Notes: a model not told the origin generated them from the sequence alone. Positions 1-6,568 are shown, counted from the stretch's first letter. The stretch is DNA of 7,526 bases from Chitinophagaceae bacterium (GCA_023251285.1 JAHEZB010000084.1:1-7526), one strand, 5' to 3'. Made by a program: numbers and translations.

Positions 1-277
1 GGAGAAATAGAATATCACATCCGTTTGTTTCCAAAAGGAATATATCCTGTTCAATTGTTTTTGGATATTTTTTAAAATCATCAACATTATTAAACTGGGT
101 AGGATTTACAAAAATACTTGCAACAGTAATTTCAGCGGTCTTTTTGCTTTCCCTTAAAAGAGACAAATGTCCTTCATGCAATGCACCCATTGTTGGAACA
201 AAGCCGACGGAACGGTTTGAAATTTTTAATTTCAGAAGCTGTTTTTTCAGGTCTGATGCATGTTTATAAATGATCAT
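1..277 (-). CDS. panC: Pantothenate synthetase, N-terminal third (cut by window edge)
   Basis: PanC joins pantoate and beta-alanine using ATP, the last step of pantothenate (vitamin B5, CoA precursor) synthesis in the cytoplasm. Translation of the minus strand from the ATG at 277-275 gives 92 residues before the window ends. The family signatures are visible: [10 protein letters not shown] at residues 28-37, which holds the HIGH-like nucleotide-binding HEGH, and FVNPTQF at 56-62, followed by DDFKKYP. The spacing of PTMG from the start (about residue 28) matches E. coli PanC, which supports this ATG. Full-length PanC is about 280 residues, so roughly two thirds lie left of the window. The gene is divergent from the GT5-like gene, with 108 bp between the two starts. 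I found no clear TAnnTTTG promoter for this strand. Confidence 0.96.
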   Translation of the reverse strand, partial: MIIYKHASDLKKQLLKLKISNRSVGFVPTMGALHEGHLSLLRESKKTAEITVASIFVNPTQFNNVDDFKKYPKTIEQDIFLLETNGCDILFL

Positions 278-314
278 AAATCCGTTGTAATTGAGTTCAA
301 CATTGAGTTGCGCA

Positions 315-344
315 TTTGTATAAACGAAAAAAATGGTAACTTTG
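315..344 (+). promoter_or_regulatory. Bacteroidota-type promoter for the GT5-like / DUF4270 genes
   Basis: TTTG at 315-318 and TAACTTTG at 337-344 are separated by 18 bp. This fits the phylum's sigma-70-type consensus (-33 TTTG, -7 TAnnTTTG), with spacing near the short end of the usual range. Transcription would begin near 350 and give a leader of about 35 nt before the ATG at 386. The call rests on consensus match and position only. Confidence 0.6.
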
Positions 345-385
345 CCGCCTGTTAAAAAAAGATTAAGCTAATTAACCATTTGTAA

Positions 386-1201
386 ATGTCGACAAAGAAA
401 AGAATTTTATTCATAGCCAACGAAATGTCTCCTTATCTTGAGATGACAGAATTTGCAGAAATCGTGAACAGACTTGCAGTAAAATCGAATGAATCAGGAA
501 TGGAAGTTAGATGCATCATGCCTCGTTTTGGAATGATTAATGAACGCAGGCACCGGCTTCATGAAGTGGTTCGCCTTTCAGGCATAAATGTTTCGGTTGA
601 AGGAGATGATTATCCACTGGTTATCAAAGTAGCTTCTCTTCCCAATGCCAGGTTACAAATTTATTTCCTTGATAATGAAGATCTTTTTAAAAGGAAATCG
701 TTGTTCCATGATGAGAATGAAAAATGGTTTAGCGACAATGCTTTGAGAACGGTTTTATTTTGTAAAGGCGCTTTGGAGACCGTGAAAAAATTTGGGTGGC
801 CTCCCGATATAATTCATTGCAGTGGCTGGATGACTGGACTTATTCCCATGTATATTAAAACTGCGTACAAGAAAGAACCGGTGTTCAGTAATTGTAAAGT
901 GATTTTCACGATTGGCCAAAATACCTACAAGGAAAAAATGGGTAATGATTTTGCAAAAATTGCCACCATCAATTCGAATATCAAAGAAAAAGATATCGAA
1001 GTTTTTAATGAAGGCAGCAACACTGCTATGTTCAGAGGCGGCGCTACTTTTGCCGATGCCATTACTTTTGGTGCAGAAAAAGTTGACAAAAAACTCGTGG
1101 AGGAATTCAGTAAAGTGCGCGGCAAAAAGGTTTTGAAGTATAATGCCGAATCAGATTTAACAGACTATTTACAATTGTATGCCGACCTTGCCAGCAAATA
1201 A
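386..1201 (+). CDS. Glycogen/starch synthase-like protein, GT5 N-terminal domain only
   Basis: The 271-residue protein resembles the N-terminal Rossmann half of GlgA-type glycogen synthases. FIANEMSPYL (residues 9-18) aligns with the start of GlgA, and DIIHCSGWMTGLIPMYIKT (141-159) aligns with the GlgA DIVHAHDWQTGL region. GlgA is about 470 residues or longer with two Rossmann domains; here the C-terminal domain is absent. The ADP-glucose-binding K-T-G-G is replaced by E-M-T-E (19-22), HAHDW by HCSGW (144-148), and the later T-I-H-N by T-I-G-Q (175-178). I infer that it is not a working glycogen synthase and may be a binding or regulatory protein. Database entries for such short Bacteroidota proteins are usually called 'glycogen/starch synthase'. 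The gene ends 38 bp before the DUF4270 gene, so the two are probably co-transcribed. Confidence 0.85.
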   Translation: MSTKKRILFIANEMSPYLEMTEFAEIVNRLAVKSNESGMEVRCIMPRFGMINERRHRLHEVVRLSGINVSVEGDDYPLVIKVASLPNARLQIYFLDNEDLFKRKSLFHDENEKWFSDNALRTVLFCKGALETVKKFGWPPDIIHCSGWMTGLIPMYIKTAYKKEPVFSNCKVIFTIGQNTYKEKMGNDFAKIATINSNIKEKDIEVFNEGSNTAMFRGGATFADAITFGAEKVDKKLVEEFSKVRGKKVLKYNAESDLTDYLQLYADLASK

Positions 1202-1239
1202 TTTTAGTTCCAATTTATCTACCCAAATTTTAGTTTCAA

Positions 1240-2679
1240 GTGTCTAAAACCCAATACAAGCCTGCGTTTACAGGAATACTGATTTTATTTTTATTCGCAT
1301 TTGGATGTACAAAAATTGATACCACTTCCCTTGGGCAAAATTTGATTCCGGTAGTAGATAACATCAATACATTCGATACTACATTTAATGTGATCGCCAT
1401 TAATTATGATGATACTGAGTGTGATACAATTCACAGAAGCAGCCTGATTCCTGTGGGGATTATTTCAAATGATCCTTTATTTGGATCCAGCAACGCTGCT
1501 GTCTACGTTGAATTAAAGCCGAACGCTTTTCCTTACACATTTCCAACTGCTGACGCAAGTAGTTTTATTGTAGATTCTGCCATCCTGGTGATGAATTATT
1601 CCCACACTTTCGGCGATACAAATGCTTTGGCAAAAGTCAATGTATATCAACTTACAGATAGTTTTCATGTAGCCGATAATTATACAACCTGTAAAGTTTT
1701 GGGTTATGATAATTCTGTTTTATTAGGAACAAAAAGTTATTATCCATCAGTTTTAAAAGATTCGATTCATGCTTATCAGGAGGACGCTGCCAATCAATTA
1801 AGAATTCCTCTTTCTAATTCTTTCATCCAAAATTTCATAACGGATTCTGCGCAGATATTCAGAAGCGATAGTGCCTTCATCAATTATTTTAAAGGATTTG
1901 CAATCGTGCCGGATGAAATCACAGGCGGCCAGGCGCTCAATTATTTTGATTTTACCGGTTCCCGTTTATCAATTTACCTAAGATACAAAAATGCGGGGGT
2001 GGCAGATACCACCGTCGTTGCTTTTGCAGTTACCGGATCATCCGGTCTGTCTAATTCACTGGTGAGAGACAGAGGTACTTCAGAAATTACGCAGCATCTT
2101 TCGCATCCTGCAAACGGCGATAGTTTGATTTATATTCAAACTTCTCCCGGAACTTATGCTTTGCTTACAATCCCGGGTTTGAATGGTTTATCGAACCGGG
2201 TAATCAATCGGGCGGAATTAATTGTTGACCAGGTTTATTCGACCAATTCTTTGAATAATATTTTTAATGCGCCAATAAATCTTTACCTGGATGTAAAAGA
2301 TTCAACCTTGAATAATGGAAATTTTACTCCAATTCCATGCGATTTTTCATCCACCGAATTGCAGACGGGATTCCAATATTTGGGTGGACAATTAAAAACA
2401 GTAACGGATAGTCCCTCTGGCCAGCAAAGAGGCGAATATGTGTTTAATATTTCACGTTATTTGCAATCCATTGTTACAAAAGGAAAATCGAGTCTTAAAC
2501 TGAGGTTAAGTGCCCCGGATTATGTAACAAATACGACCACTTATACCGATTGGTGTGGACAAACAATCGGTGCGTTTTCAACACCGAGAAACAATCTGGG
2601 AGATGGAAGAGTGAAAATAAATGGAACGAATAATACGCCGACAAGAATCAGGTTGCGTGTAGTTTATTCTAAATTGTAA
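1240..2679 (+). CDS. DUF4270 family lipoprotein
   Basis: The 479-residue protein has a lipoprotein signal: a hydrophobic stretch at residues 12-21 and a lipobox F-A-F-G before Cys23. The segment after the cysteine (TKIDTTSLGQNLIP) and the C-terminal TRIRLRVVYSKL are typical of DUF4270, a Bacteroidota-restricted family of unknown function. It is probably anchored in the outer membrane after SPII processing. The Lys and Asp shortly after Cys23 only weakly resemble a surface-export signal, so which face it sits on is unclear. The start is GTG; an in-frame TAG at 1231-1233 leaves no earlier start, and the signal peptide fits this one. It follows the GT5-like gene by 38 bp. From memory, panC, a short GT5-like gene and DUF4270 are recurrent neighbours in this phylum, often with glmS, which is not seen here. 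Confidence 0.86.
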   Translation: MSKTQYKPAFTGILILFLFAFGCTKIDTTSLGQNLIPVVDNINTFDTTFNVIAINYDDTECDTIHRSSLIPVGIISNDPLFGSSNAAVYVELKPNAFPYTFPTADASSFIVDSAILVMNYSHTFGDTNALAKVNVYQLTDSFHVADNYTTCKVLGYDNSVLLGTKSYYPSVLKDSIHAYQEDAANQLRIPLSNSFIQNFITDSAQIFRSDSAFINYFKGFAIVPDEITGGQALNYFDFTGSRLSIYLRYKNAGVADTTVVAFAVTGSSGLSNSLVRDRGTSEITQHLSHPANGDSLIYIQTSPGTYALLTIPGLNGLSNRVINRAELIVDQVYSTNSLNNIFNAPINLYLDVKDSTLNNGNFTPIPCDFSSTELQTGFQYLGGQLKTVTDSPSGQQRGEYVFNISRYLQSIVTKGKSSLKLRLSAPDYVTNTTTYTDWCGQTIGAFSTPRNNLGDGRVKINGTNNTPTRIRLRVVYSKL

Positions 2680-2725
2680 ATAGAATTTTTTGAAACCTTT
2701 TCAGCAAAACAATAAATACTTCAAA

Positions 2726-2763
2726 TTTTAATTCTCGTTTTCCAGGTTTTAAAAGAATTAAAA
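2726..2763. repeat. Perfect 10-bp inverted repeat between the DUF4270 gene and metK
   Basis: TTTTAATTCT (2726-2735) and AGAATTAAAA (2754-2763) are perfect reverse complements around an 18-nt loop. The stem is A+T-rich and no run of T follows on the plus strand, so it is not a canonical intrinsic terminator. It lies upstream of the metK promoter and downstream of the DUF4270 stop. It could end or protect the upstream transcript, or act as a protein-binding site; nothing in the sequence decides between these. Confidence 0.4.
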
Positions 2764-2801
2764 GAACTTTCTTCTTATCGCAAAAACAAAGGAAATTGCA
2801 T

Positions 2802-2832
2802 TTTGTCCTATCAAAGTGAAACTCTAATTTTG
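2802..2832 (+). promoter_or_regulatory. Bacteroidota-type promoter of metK
   Basis: TTTG at 2802-2805, a 19-bp spacer and TAATTTTG at 2825-2832 match the phylum consensus TTTG / TAnnTTTG at its usual spacing. The predicted transcription start is near 2838, leaving about 15 nt of A-rich leader before the ATG at 2854. No Shine-Dalgarno sequence is visible, which is common in this phylum. So short a leader leaves no room for a SAM riboswitch if this is the main promoter. Confidence 0.72.
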
Positions 2833-2853
2833 CGGCACAAAAAATAAAATAAA

Positions 2854-4107
2854 ATGCCCTATTTATTTACTTCTGAATCGGTGAGCGAAGGACATCCCGA
2901 TAAAGTTGCAGACCAGATCAGCGATGCTTTGATTGATAATTTTCTTGCCTTCGATCCGCAAAGTAAAGTCGCCTGTGAAACACTGGTGACAACAGGACAG
3001 GTTGTGCTTGCCGGAGAAGTAAAATCCAAAGCTTATCTTGATGTACAGGAAATAGCAAGAGAAGTAATCAGGAAGATCGGCTATACCAAAAGTGAGTACA
3101 TGTTTGAAGCGAATTCGTGTGGAATCCTGTCTGCAATCCATGAGCAATCTGCTGATATAAATCAGGGTGTTGTAAGAAAAAATAAAGAAGAACAGGGCGC
3201 CGGCGACCAGGGAATGATGTTTGGGTATGCTACGAATGAGACAGAAAATTACATGCCGTTGTCGCTTGATATTGCGAACAGCCTTTTGATAGAACTTGCT
3301 GCATTAAGAAGAGAAAATAATGAAATGAAATATTTGCGTCCTGATGCCAAAAGCCAGGTTACGCTTGAATATAATGATGATAATAAACCGGTAAGAATTG
3401 ATGCGATTGTTGTTTCTACACAACACGATGATTTTGATAAAGAAGATAAAATGCTTAAAAAAATATCTTCTGATATCAAAAAGATCCTGATTCCGCGAAT
3501 GAAAGAGAAATATCCAAAATATGCACATCTCTTTAATGATAAAATAAAATATCACATCAATCCTACAGGCAAATTTGTAATTGGTGGTCCGCATGGTGAT
3601 ACAGGATTAACCGGCAGAAAAATCATCGTTGATACTTACGGCGGAAAAGGTGCGCATGGCGGCGGCGCATTTAGCGGAAAAGATCCAAGCAAAGTGGACA
3701 GAAGCGCCGCATATGCAGTAAGGCATATTGCAAAAAATCTTGTGGCAGCAGGAGTTTGCGACGAAGTATTGGTGCAGGTTTCTTATGCGATTGGCGTGGC
3801 CCAGCCAACCAGCATCAATGTAAATACTTATGGTACTTCCAAAGTAAATTTAACTGATGGAGAGATTGCAAAAAAAGTAGATTCGCTTTTTGATATGCGC
3901 CCTTATTTTATTGAACAAAGATTGAAACTACGCAATCCCATTTACCAGGAAACTGCTTCTTATGGACACATGGGGCGTAACAATGAAGTGGTTACCAAAA
4001 CTTTTAATCTTCCTAACGGTTCTCCTAAAACGGTAAAAGTGGAACTATTTACCTGGGAAAAATTAGATTATGTTCCTAAAGTGAAAAAAGCATTTGGGCT
4101 AAAATAA
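2854..4107 (+). CDS. metK: S-adenosylmethionine synthetase (methionine adenosyltransferase)
   Basis: This cytoplasmic enzyme makes S-adenosylmethionine from methionine and ATP, releasing phosphate and diphosphate, and supplies the cell's main methyl donor. The 417-residue protein has all the family signatures: [13 protein letters not shown] at residues 5-17, with the catalytic His14 and metal-binding Asp16-Lys17; GAGDQG at 115-120, the ATP-binding hexapeptide; [13 protein letters not shown] at 244-256; and the Gly-rich phosphate-binding loop GGGAFSGKD at 269-277. It is longer than E. coli MetK (about 384 residues), with extra length in the variable middle region around residues 150-240, as I would expect for Bacteroidota. 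The ATG is supported by the typical N-terminus and the promoter just upstream. An intrinsic terminator follows, so it is probably monocistronic. Confidence 0.98.
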   Translation: MPYLFTSESVSEGHPDKVADQISDALIDNFLAFDPQSKVACETLVTTGQVVLAGEVKSKAYLDVQEIAREVIRKIGYTKSEYMFEANSCGILSAIHEQSADINQGVVRKNKEEQGAGDQGMMFGYATNETENYMPLSLDIANSLLIELAALRRENNEMKYLRPDAKSQVTLEYNDDNKPVRIDAIVVSTQHDDFDKEDKMLKKISSDIKKILIPRMKEKYPKYAHLFNDKIKYHINPTGKFVIGGPHGDTGLTGRKIIVDTYGGKGAHGGGAFSGKDPSKVDRSAAYAVRHIAKNLVAAGVCDEVLVQVSYAIGVAQPTSINVNTYGTSKVNLTDGEIAKKVDSLFDMRPYFIEQRLKLRNPIYQETASYGHMGRNNEVVTKTFNLPNGSPKTVKVELFTWEKLDYVPKVKKAFGLK

Positions 4108-4125
4108 AAGATCACAATTTTTTAG

Positions 4126-4160
4126 AAAACCATAAGAAAGAAAAACTTATGGTTTTTTTT
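4126..4160 (+). terminator. Intrinsic terminator after metK
   Basis: AAAACCATAAG (4126-4136) pairs perfectly with CTTATGGTTTT (4146-4156) across a 9-nt A-rich loop, and the stem runs into eight consecutive T (4153-4160). It starts 18 bp after the metK stop. The A-rich 5' arm means it might also work in the opposite direction, though no convergent gene is present. It ends 24 bp before the antitoxin ATG, so that gene should need its own promoter. Confidence 0.85.
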
Positions 4161-4162
4161 AT

Positions 4163-4174
4163 TTTGTATCTTTA
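4163..4174 (+). promoter_or_regulatory. Weak candidate -7 element for the toxin-antitoxin pair
   Basis: TATCTTTA at 4167-4174 matches five of the six fixed positions of TAnnTTTG. It lies between the metK terminator and the antitoxin ATG at 4185. No -33 TTTG is visible at a suitable distance upstream; the nearby TTTG at 4163-4166 directly abuts the candidate and cannot serve. A true -33 box would fall inside the terminator hairpin. This is a tentative call. Confidence 0.2.
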
Positions 4175-4184
4175 AATAAAAAAA

Positions 4185-4430
4185 ATGGAAGCAATTGAAA
4201 AGTTAGTTCATTTTGATGAGGAGGGTAATACGACATTAAAATTAGGCAAGAATTTTTCACAAAAAGAAGCTAAGGTAGTTGTGCTGATCAAAGATGAGGA
4301 GATAAGTGAAAAGGAATGGCTGGCTTTGGCAATGAAGGGAGGTGCATTTGATTTTATGAACGATCCAGCTGAAAATATTTATACTATCGAAGATGGAGTT
4401 CCTTATAAAAGCGAATCTGATGAAATTTAA
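4185..4430 (+). CDS. Small antitoxin of a PemK/MazF-type toxin-antitoxin pair
   Basis: The 81-residue acidic protein has a C-terminal motif, FDFMNDPAENIYTIEDGVP (residues 55-73). I associate this motif with small Bacteroidota antitoxins encoded directly before PemK/MazF-like endoribonucleases. The N-terminal half (about residues 1-40) would form the DNA-binding and dimer part, and the C-terminal tail would wrap the toxin; this division is inferred from the general design of such antitoxins. The ATG follows an A-rich leader without a Shine-Dalgarno sequence. The gene overlaps the downstream toxin gene by 11 bp, the translational coupling usual for TA operons. The reading frame is intact even though the toxin is broken. 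It was probably acquired as a cassette between metK and the methyltransferase gene. Confidence 0.75.
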   Translation: MEAIEKLVHFDEEGNTTLKLGKNFSQKEAKVVVLIKDEEISEKEWLALAMKGGAFDFMNDPAENIYTIEDGVPYKSESDEI

Positions 4431-4763
4431 AATAGTATTGATAAATTTTCCTTTTGATGATTTTACAGAATCAAAATTACGACCGGCTCTTTGTTTAACA
4501 GAAGTGATTTCTAAACATAATCAAATTATATTAGCAGCTATTACTTCCAATCTGAATAACGCGACAGAAGTTACAGATCTTATTATTAAAATACAGAAGC
4601 GGATTTTGAAAAAACTGGTCTTAAAGCATCATCAGTAATAAAAATACATAGATTACTTACTGTTTCAGATAGAATAATCGAAAAAACAATTGGTGATTTA
4701 CCAGAATCGTATCATGAGAAAGTTTATAAAAAAATAAAGTTATTATTTAATACTGACCAATAA
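4420..4763 (+). pseudogene. PemK/MazF-like mRNA interferase toxin, frameshifted
   Basis: The family cleaves mRNA to arrest growth when not held by its antitoxin. From the ATG at 4420 the frame encodes VLINFPFDDFTESKLRPALC, matching the PemK/MazF N-terminal core (FPF.D....K.RPA). It runs through TSNLNNATEVTDLIIK, then loses family similarity and stops at 4636-4638. In the -1 frame, open from 4590 to the stop at 4761-4763, the rest of the family appears: DFEKTGLKASSVIK, then HRLLTVSDRIIEKTIGDLP. One missing base explains this, most simply an A lost from the A-run at 4588-4591; with it restored the product would be 114 residues. No canonical slippery heptamer is present, so decay or a sequencing error is likelier than programmed shifting. 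An ATG at 4393 is in the same frame but would overlap the antitoxin more and add non-family residues. Confidence 0.82.
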
Positions 4764-4794
4764 ATATTTTCTTTCAAGTAATTATTTTTAAAAA

Positions 4795-5571
4795 TTGAGA
4801 CCGCCACACAAAACTTTTACTCAACAACATCGCCCCAAAAAAAATCTTTTAATCGGTGGAATCCCTGCCGTTATTGAAGCCATGAAAAAAGGCGAACAAC
4901 TGGAAAGAATTTACTTGCAAAATAATATTGCTTCTGATGAAGCAGACGAATTAAAACGGGTTGCATTAGAATTTGAAGTGCCCGTAAATAAAGTTCCTTT
5001 TGAAAAAATCAGAAACTTTAATCTGGAAAACCCGAAAGGATGTATTGCTGTAAAATCAAAAATCAAATATCAGAATCTGCAGGACGTAATTTCATTTATT
5101 GTTGAAAATGGTGAAACGCCATTGCTGCTGATGCTGGATGGAATTACTGATATCAGAAATATTGGCGCTCTCGCCAGAACTGCTTACTGCTGCGGCGTTC
5201 ATGCAATCATCATTCCAGAAAAAGGGGTAGGAGCATTGGGTGAAGATGCGATTACAACTTCCGCCGGAGCGCTGGAAAATATGGCTATATGCAGGGTAAA
5301 AACTTTACACGGTGCAATTGATGAAATGCATTTGAATGGAATCAAAGTTTTTGCAAGTGAAATGACTGCAACAGTAAATGTTTTTGATATTGATTTTAAA
5401 GAGCCTTCCGCTATTATTATGGGAAGTGAAGACAAAGGAATTCATCCTTCGCTTTATAAATTATGTGACGCAAAATTTAAAATTCCAATGAAAAAAGATT
5501 TTGAATCTTTGAATGTTTCTGTAGCAGCAGGAATGATTTTGTATGAAGCAATGAAGCAGCGAATGATTTAA
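4795..5571 (+). CDS. rlmB: SpoU/TrmH-family 23S rRNA 2'-O-methyltransferase (RlmB-like)
   Basis: SPOUT-class enzymes of this family methylate the 2'-OH of a guanosine in rRNA (G2251 of 23S rRNA for RlmB) using SAM. The 258-residue protein has an N-terminal RNA-substrate-binding domain beginning LLIGGIPAVIEAMKKG (residues 18-33). The three catalytic motifs follow: motif 1 LDGITDIRNIGALARTA (114-130) with Asn122 and Arg128; motif 2 IIMGSEDKGI (207-216) with Glu212; and motif 3 SLNVSVAAG (238-246) with Asn240, which build the trefoil-knot SAM site. The start is TTG: an in-frame TAA at 4789-4791 lies just upstream, and the first ATG (4882) would remove part of the substrate-binding domain. It begins 31 bp after the broken toxin gene, with no clear promoter of its own visible. 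RlmB is the best fit, but a TrmH-like tRNA target cannot be excluded. Confidence 0.88.
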   Translation: MRPPHKTFTQQHRPKKNLLIGGIPAVIEAMKKGEQLERIYLQNNIASDEADELKRVALEFEVPVNKVPFEKIRNFNLENPKGCIAVKSKIKYQNLQDVISFIVENGETPLLLMLDGITDIRNIGALARTAYCCGVHAIIIPEKGVGALGEDAITTSAGALENMAICRVKTLHGAIDEMHLNGIKVFASEMTATVNVFDIDFKEPSAIIMGSEDKGIHPSLYKLCDAKFKIPMKKDFESLNVSVAAGMILYEAMKQRMI

Positions 5572-5594
5572 TTATTAAATTATTAAATTATTAA
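5571..5594. repeat. Three tandem copies of an 8-bp repeat
   Basis: ATTATTAA occurs three times head to tail without a mismatch. The first base is the last base of the rlmB stop codon, and the array ends one base before the TTG start of the lyase gene, so it fills the whole intergenic gap. The array contains TAA stops, including an in-frame one at 5584-5586, so it is not translated into the lyase. Copy-number change would alter the leader and spacing but not the protein. Confidence 0.85.
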
Positions 5595-5595
5595 G

Positions 5596-6453
5596 TTGGA
5601 TAAGCAACTCAAATTAATAGAATGCCCGCGTGATGCCATGCAAGGTTGGAAACATTTTATTCCAACGGAAACGAAAATCAAATATATTAATCAATTGCTG
5701 AAAGTTGGTTTCGATACGATTGATTTTGGAAGCTTTGTGTCGCAAAAAGCGATTCCTCAAATGGCAGATACAAAAGAAGTTGTTGAACAATTAAATGTAC
5801 AAAATAATAAAACAAAGCTTCTTGCAATCATTGCAAACAGTCGTGGAGCAAAGGATGCAGCGGAATTTGAAAAAATCTCCTATCTCGGTTTCCCGTTTTC
5901 TGTTTCCCAAACTTTTCAAATGCGCAATGCCAATAGTACAATAGAAGAATCTTTGGAAAGGGTAAAAGAAATAAAAAAAATCTGTGATGAAAATGATAAG
6001 GAACCAGTCGTGTTTATTTCCATGGCCTTTGGAAATCCTTATGGTGATAAATACAATGAAGAGATTGTTTTGGATTGGATAAATAAAATAGTGGCAGAGG
6101 GGACAAAAATTATTTCTTTGGCAGATACGGTTGGTCTTGCCGATCCTTCACAGATCGCTTCTTTGGTTAAAAAAACAATTTCGGCGTTTCCTGAAATTGA
6201 AACAGGTGTTCATCTTCATTCAACAACCTTTAACTGGAAAGAAAAAATTGATGCTGCGTTGGAAAATGGCTGCATGCGGTTTGATGGCGCGTTAAAAGGA
6301 ATTGGTGGTTGCCCGATGGCGAATGATACCCTGGTTGGAAACATGAATTCCGAATTGATGATCGCTTATTTTAAACAATTGGGGTTTTTGCAAAATATCA
6401 AGGAAGATGAATTATTGAAAGCAGAAGAAATGGCCACGCGTATTTTTATATAA
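5596..6453 (+). CDS. Hydroxymethylglutaryl-CoA lyase
   Basis: HMG-CoA lyase splits 3-hydroxy-3-methylglutaryl-CoA into acetoacetate and acetyl-CoA, the last step of leucine breakdown. The 285-residue protein is a DRE-TIM-type aldolase barrel of normal family length. Visible residues are C-P-R-D (10-13), with catalytic Arg12 and metal ligand Asp13; SFVSQKAIPQMAD (46-58); the metal-binding H-L-H (206-208); and GGCPMA (237-242), with loop Cys239, followed by Asn249. Differences from the human enzyme are Gln105 where human has Glu in its A-A-S-E-x-F segment, HLHS instead of HCHD, and one extra residue between Cys239 and Asn249. I believe these are normal for the Bacteroidota form. The start is TTG, with an in-frame TAA at 5584-5586 upstream; the first ATG (residue 15) would remove Arg12-Asp13. 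It lies 24 bp after rlmB and is probably co-transcribed with it. Confidence 0.88.
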   Translation: MDKQLKLIECPRDAMQGWKHFIPTETKIKYINQLLKVGFDTIDFGSFVSQKAIPQMADTKEVVEQLNVQNNKTKLLAIIANSRGAKDAAEFEKISYLGFPFSVSQTFQMRNANSTIEESLERVKEIKKICDENDKEPVVFISMAFGNPYGDKYNEEIVLDWINKIVAEGTKIISLADTVGLADPSQIASLVKKTISAFPEIETGVHLHSTTFNWKEKIDAALENGCMRFDGALKGIGGCPMANDTLVGNMNSELMIAYFKQLGFLQNIKEDELLKAEEMATRIFI

Positions 6454-6508
6454 ACATTTTCTTTTCGCTTTTCAAAAACGGAAATACGGCTTATTTGTTT
6501 CTTTACTG

Positions 6509-6524
6509 CGAAAATTTGTTTTCG
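6509..6524. terminator. Weak hairpin between convergent genes
   Basis: CGAAAA (6509-6514) and TTTTCG (6519-6524) form a 6-bp stem with a TTTG loop. It lies in the 115-bp gap between the convergent lyase and GlxA-type regulator genes, where a shared terminator would be expected. No long T-run follows on either strand, so terminator function is doubtful. I see nothing else in this gap. Confidence 0.25.
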
Positions 6525-6568
6525 ATTCAGCAGCTTAAAAGGAAATGCTATTTGATCGAGAAACCTGC

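Noticed and set aside
1200..1235. Direct repeat AATTTTAGTT at 1200-1209 and 1226-1235 between the GT5-like and DUF4270 genes
   Set aside because: It is a 10-bp A+T-rich match overlapping the first gene's stop codon, too short and low in complexity to claim function.
2680..2853. Possible SAM riboswitch upstream of metK
   Set aside because: The best promoter leaves only about 15 nt of leader, and I see no conserved SAM-riboswitch core in the gap.
2863..3594. Several minus-strand open frames of 76-96 codons inside metK
   Set aside because: They are antisense shadows of a strongly conserved enzyme gene, with low-complexity, Phe/Ile-rich translations.
4588..4610. Programmed -1 frameshifting in the toxin gene
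   Set aside because: The shift region has only a four-A run and no X-XXY-YYZ slippery heptamer. TA toxins of this family are not known to need frameshifting, so base loss is simpler.
5571..5594. CRISPR-like or integration-site repeat
   Set aside because: The units are 8 bp and contiguous, with no spacers and no integrase or cas gene nearby.
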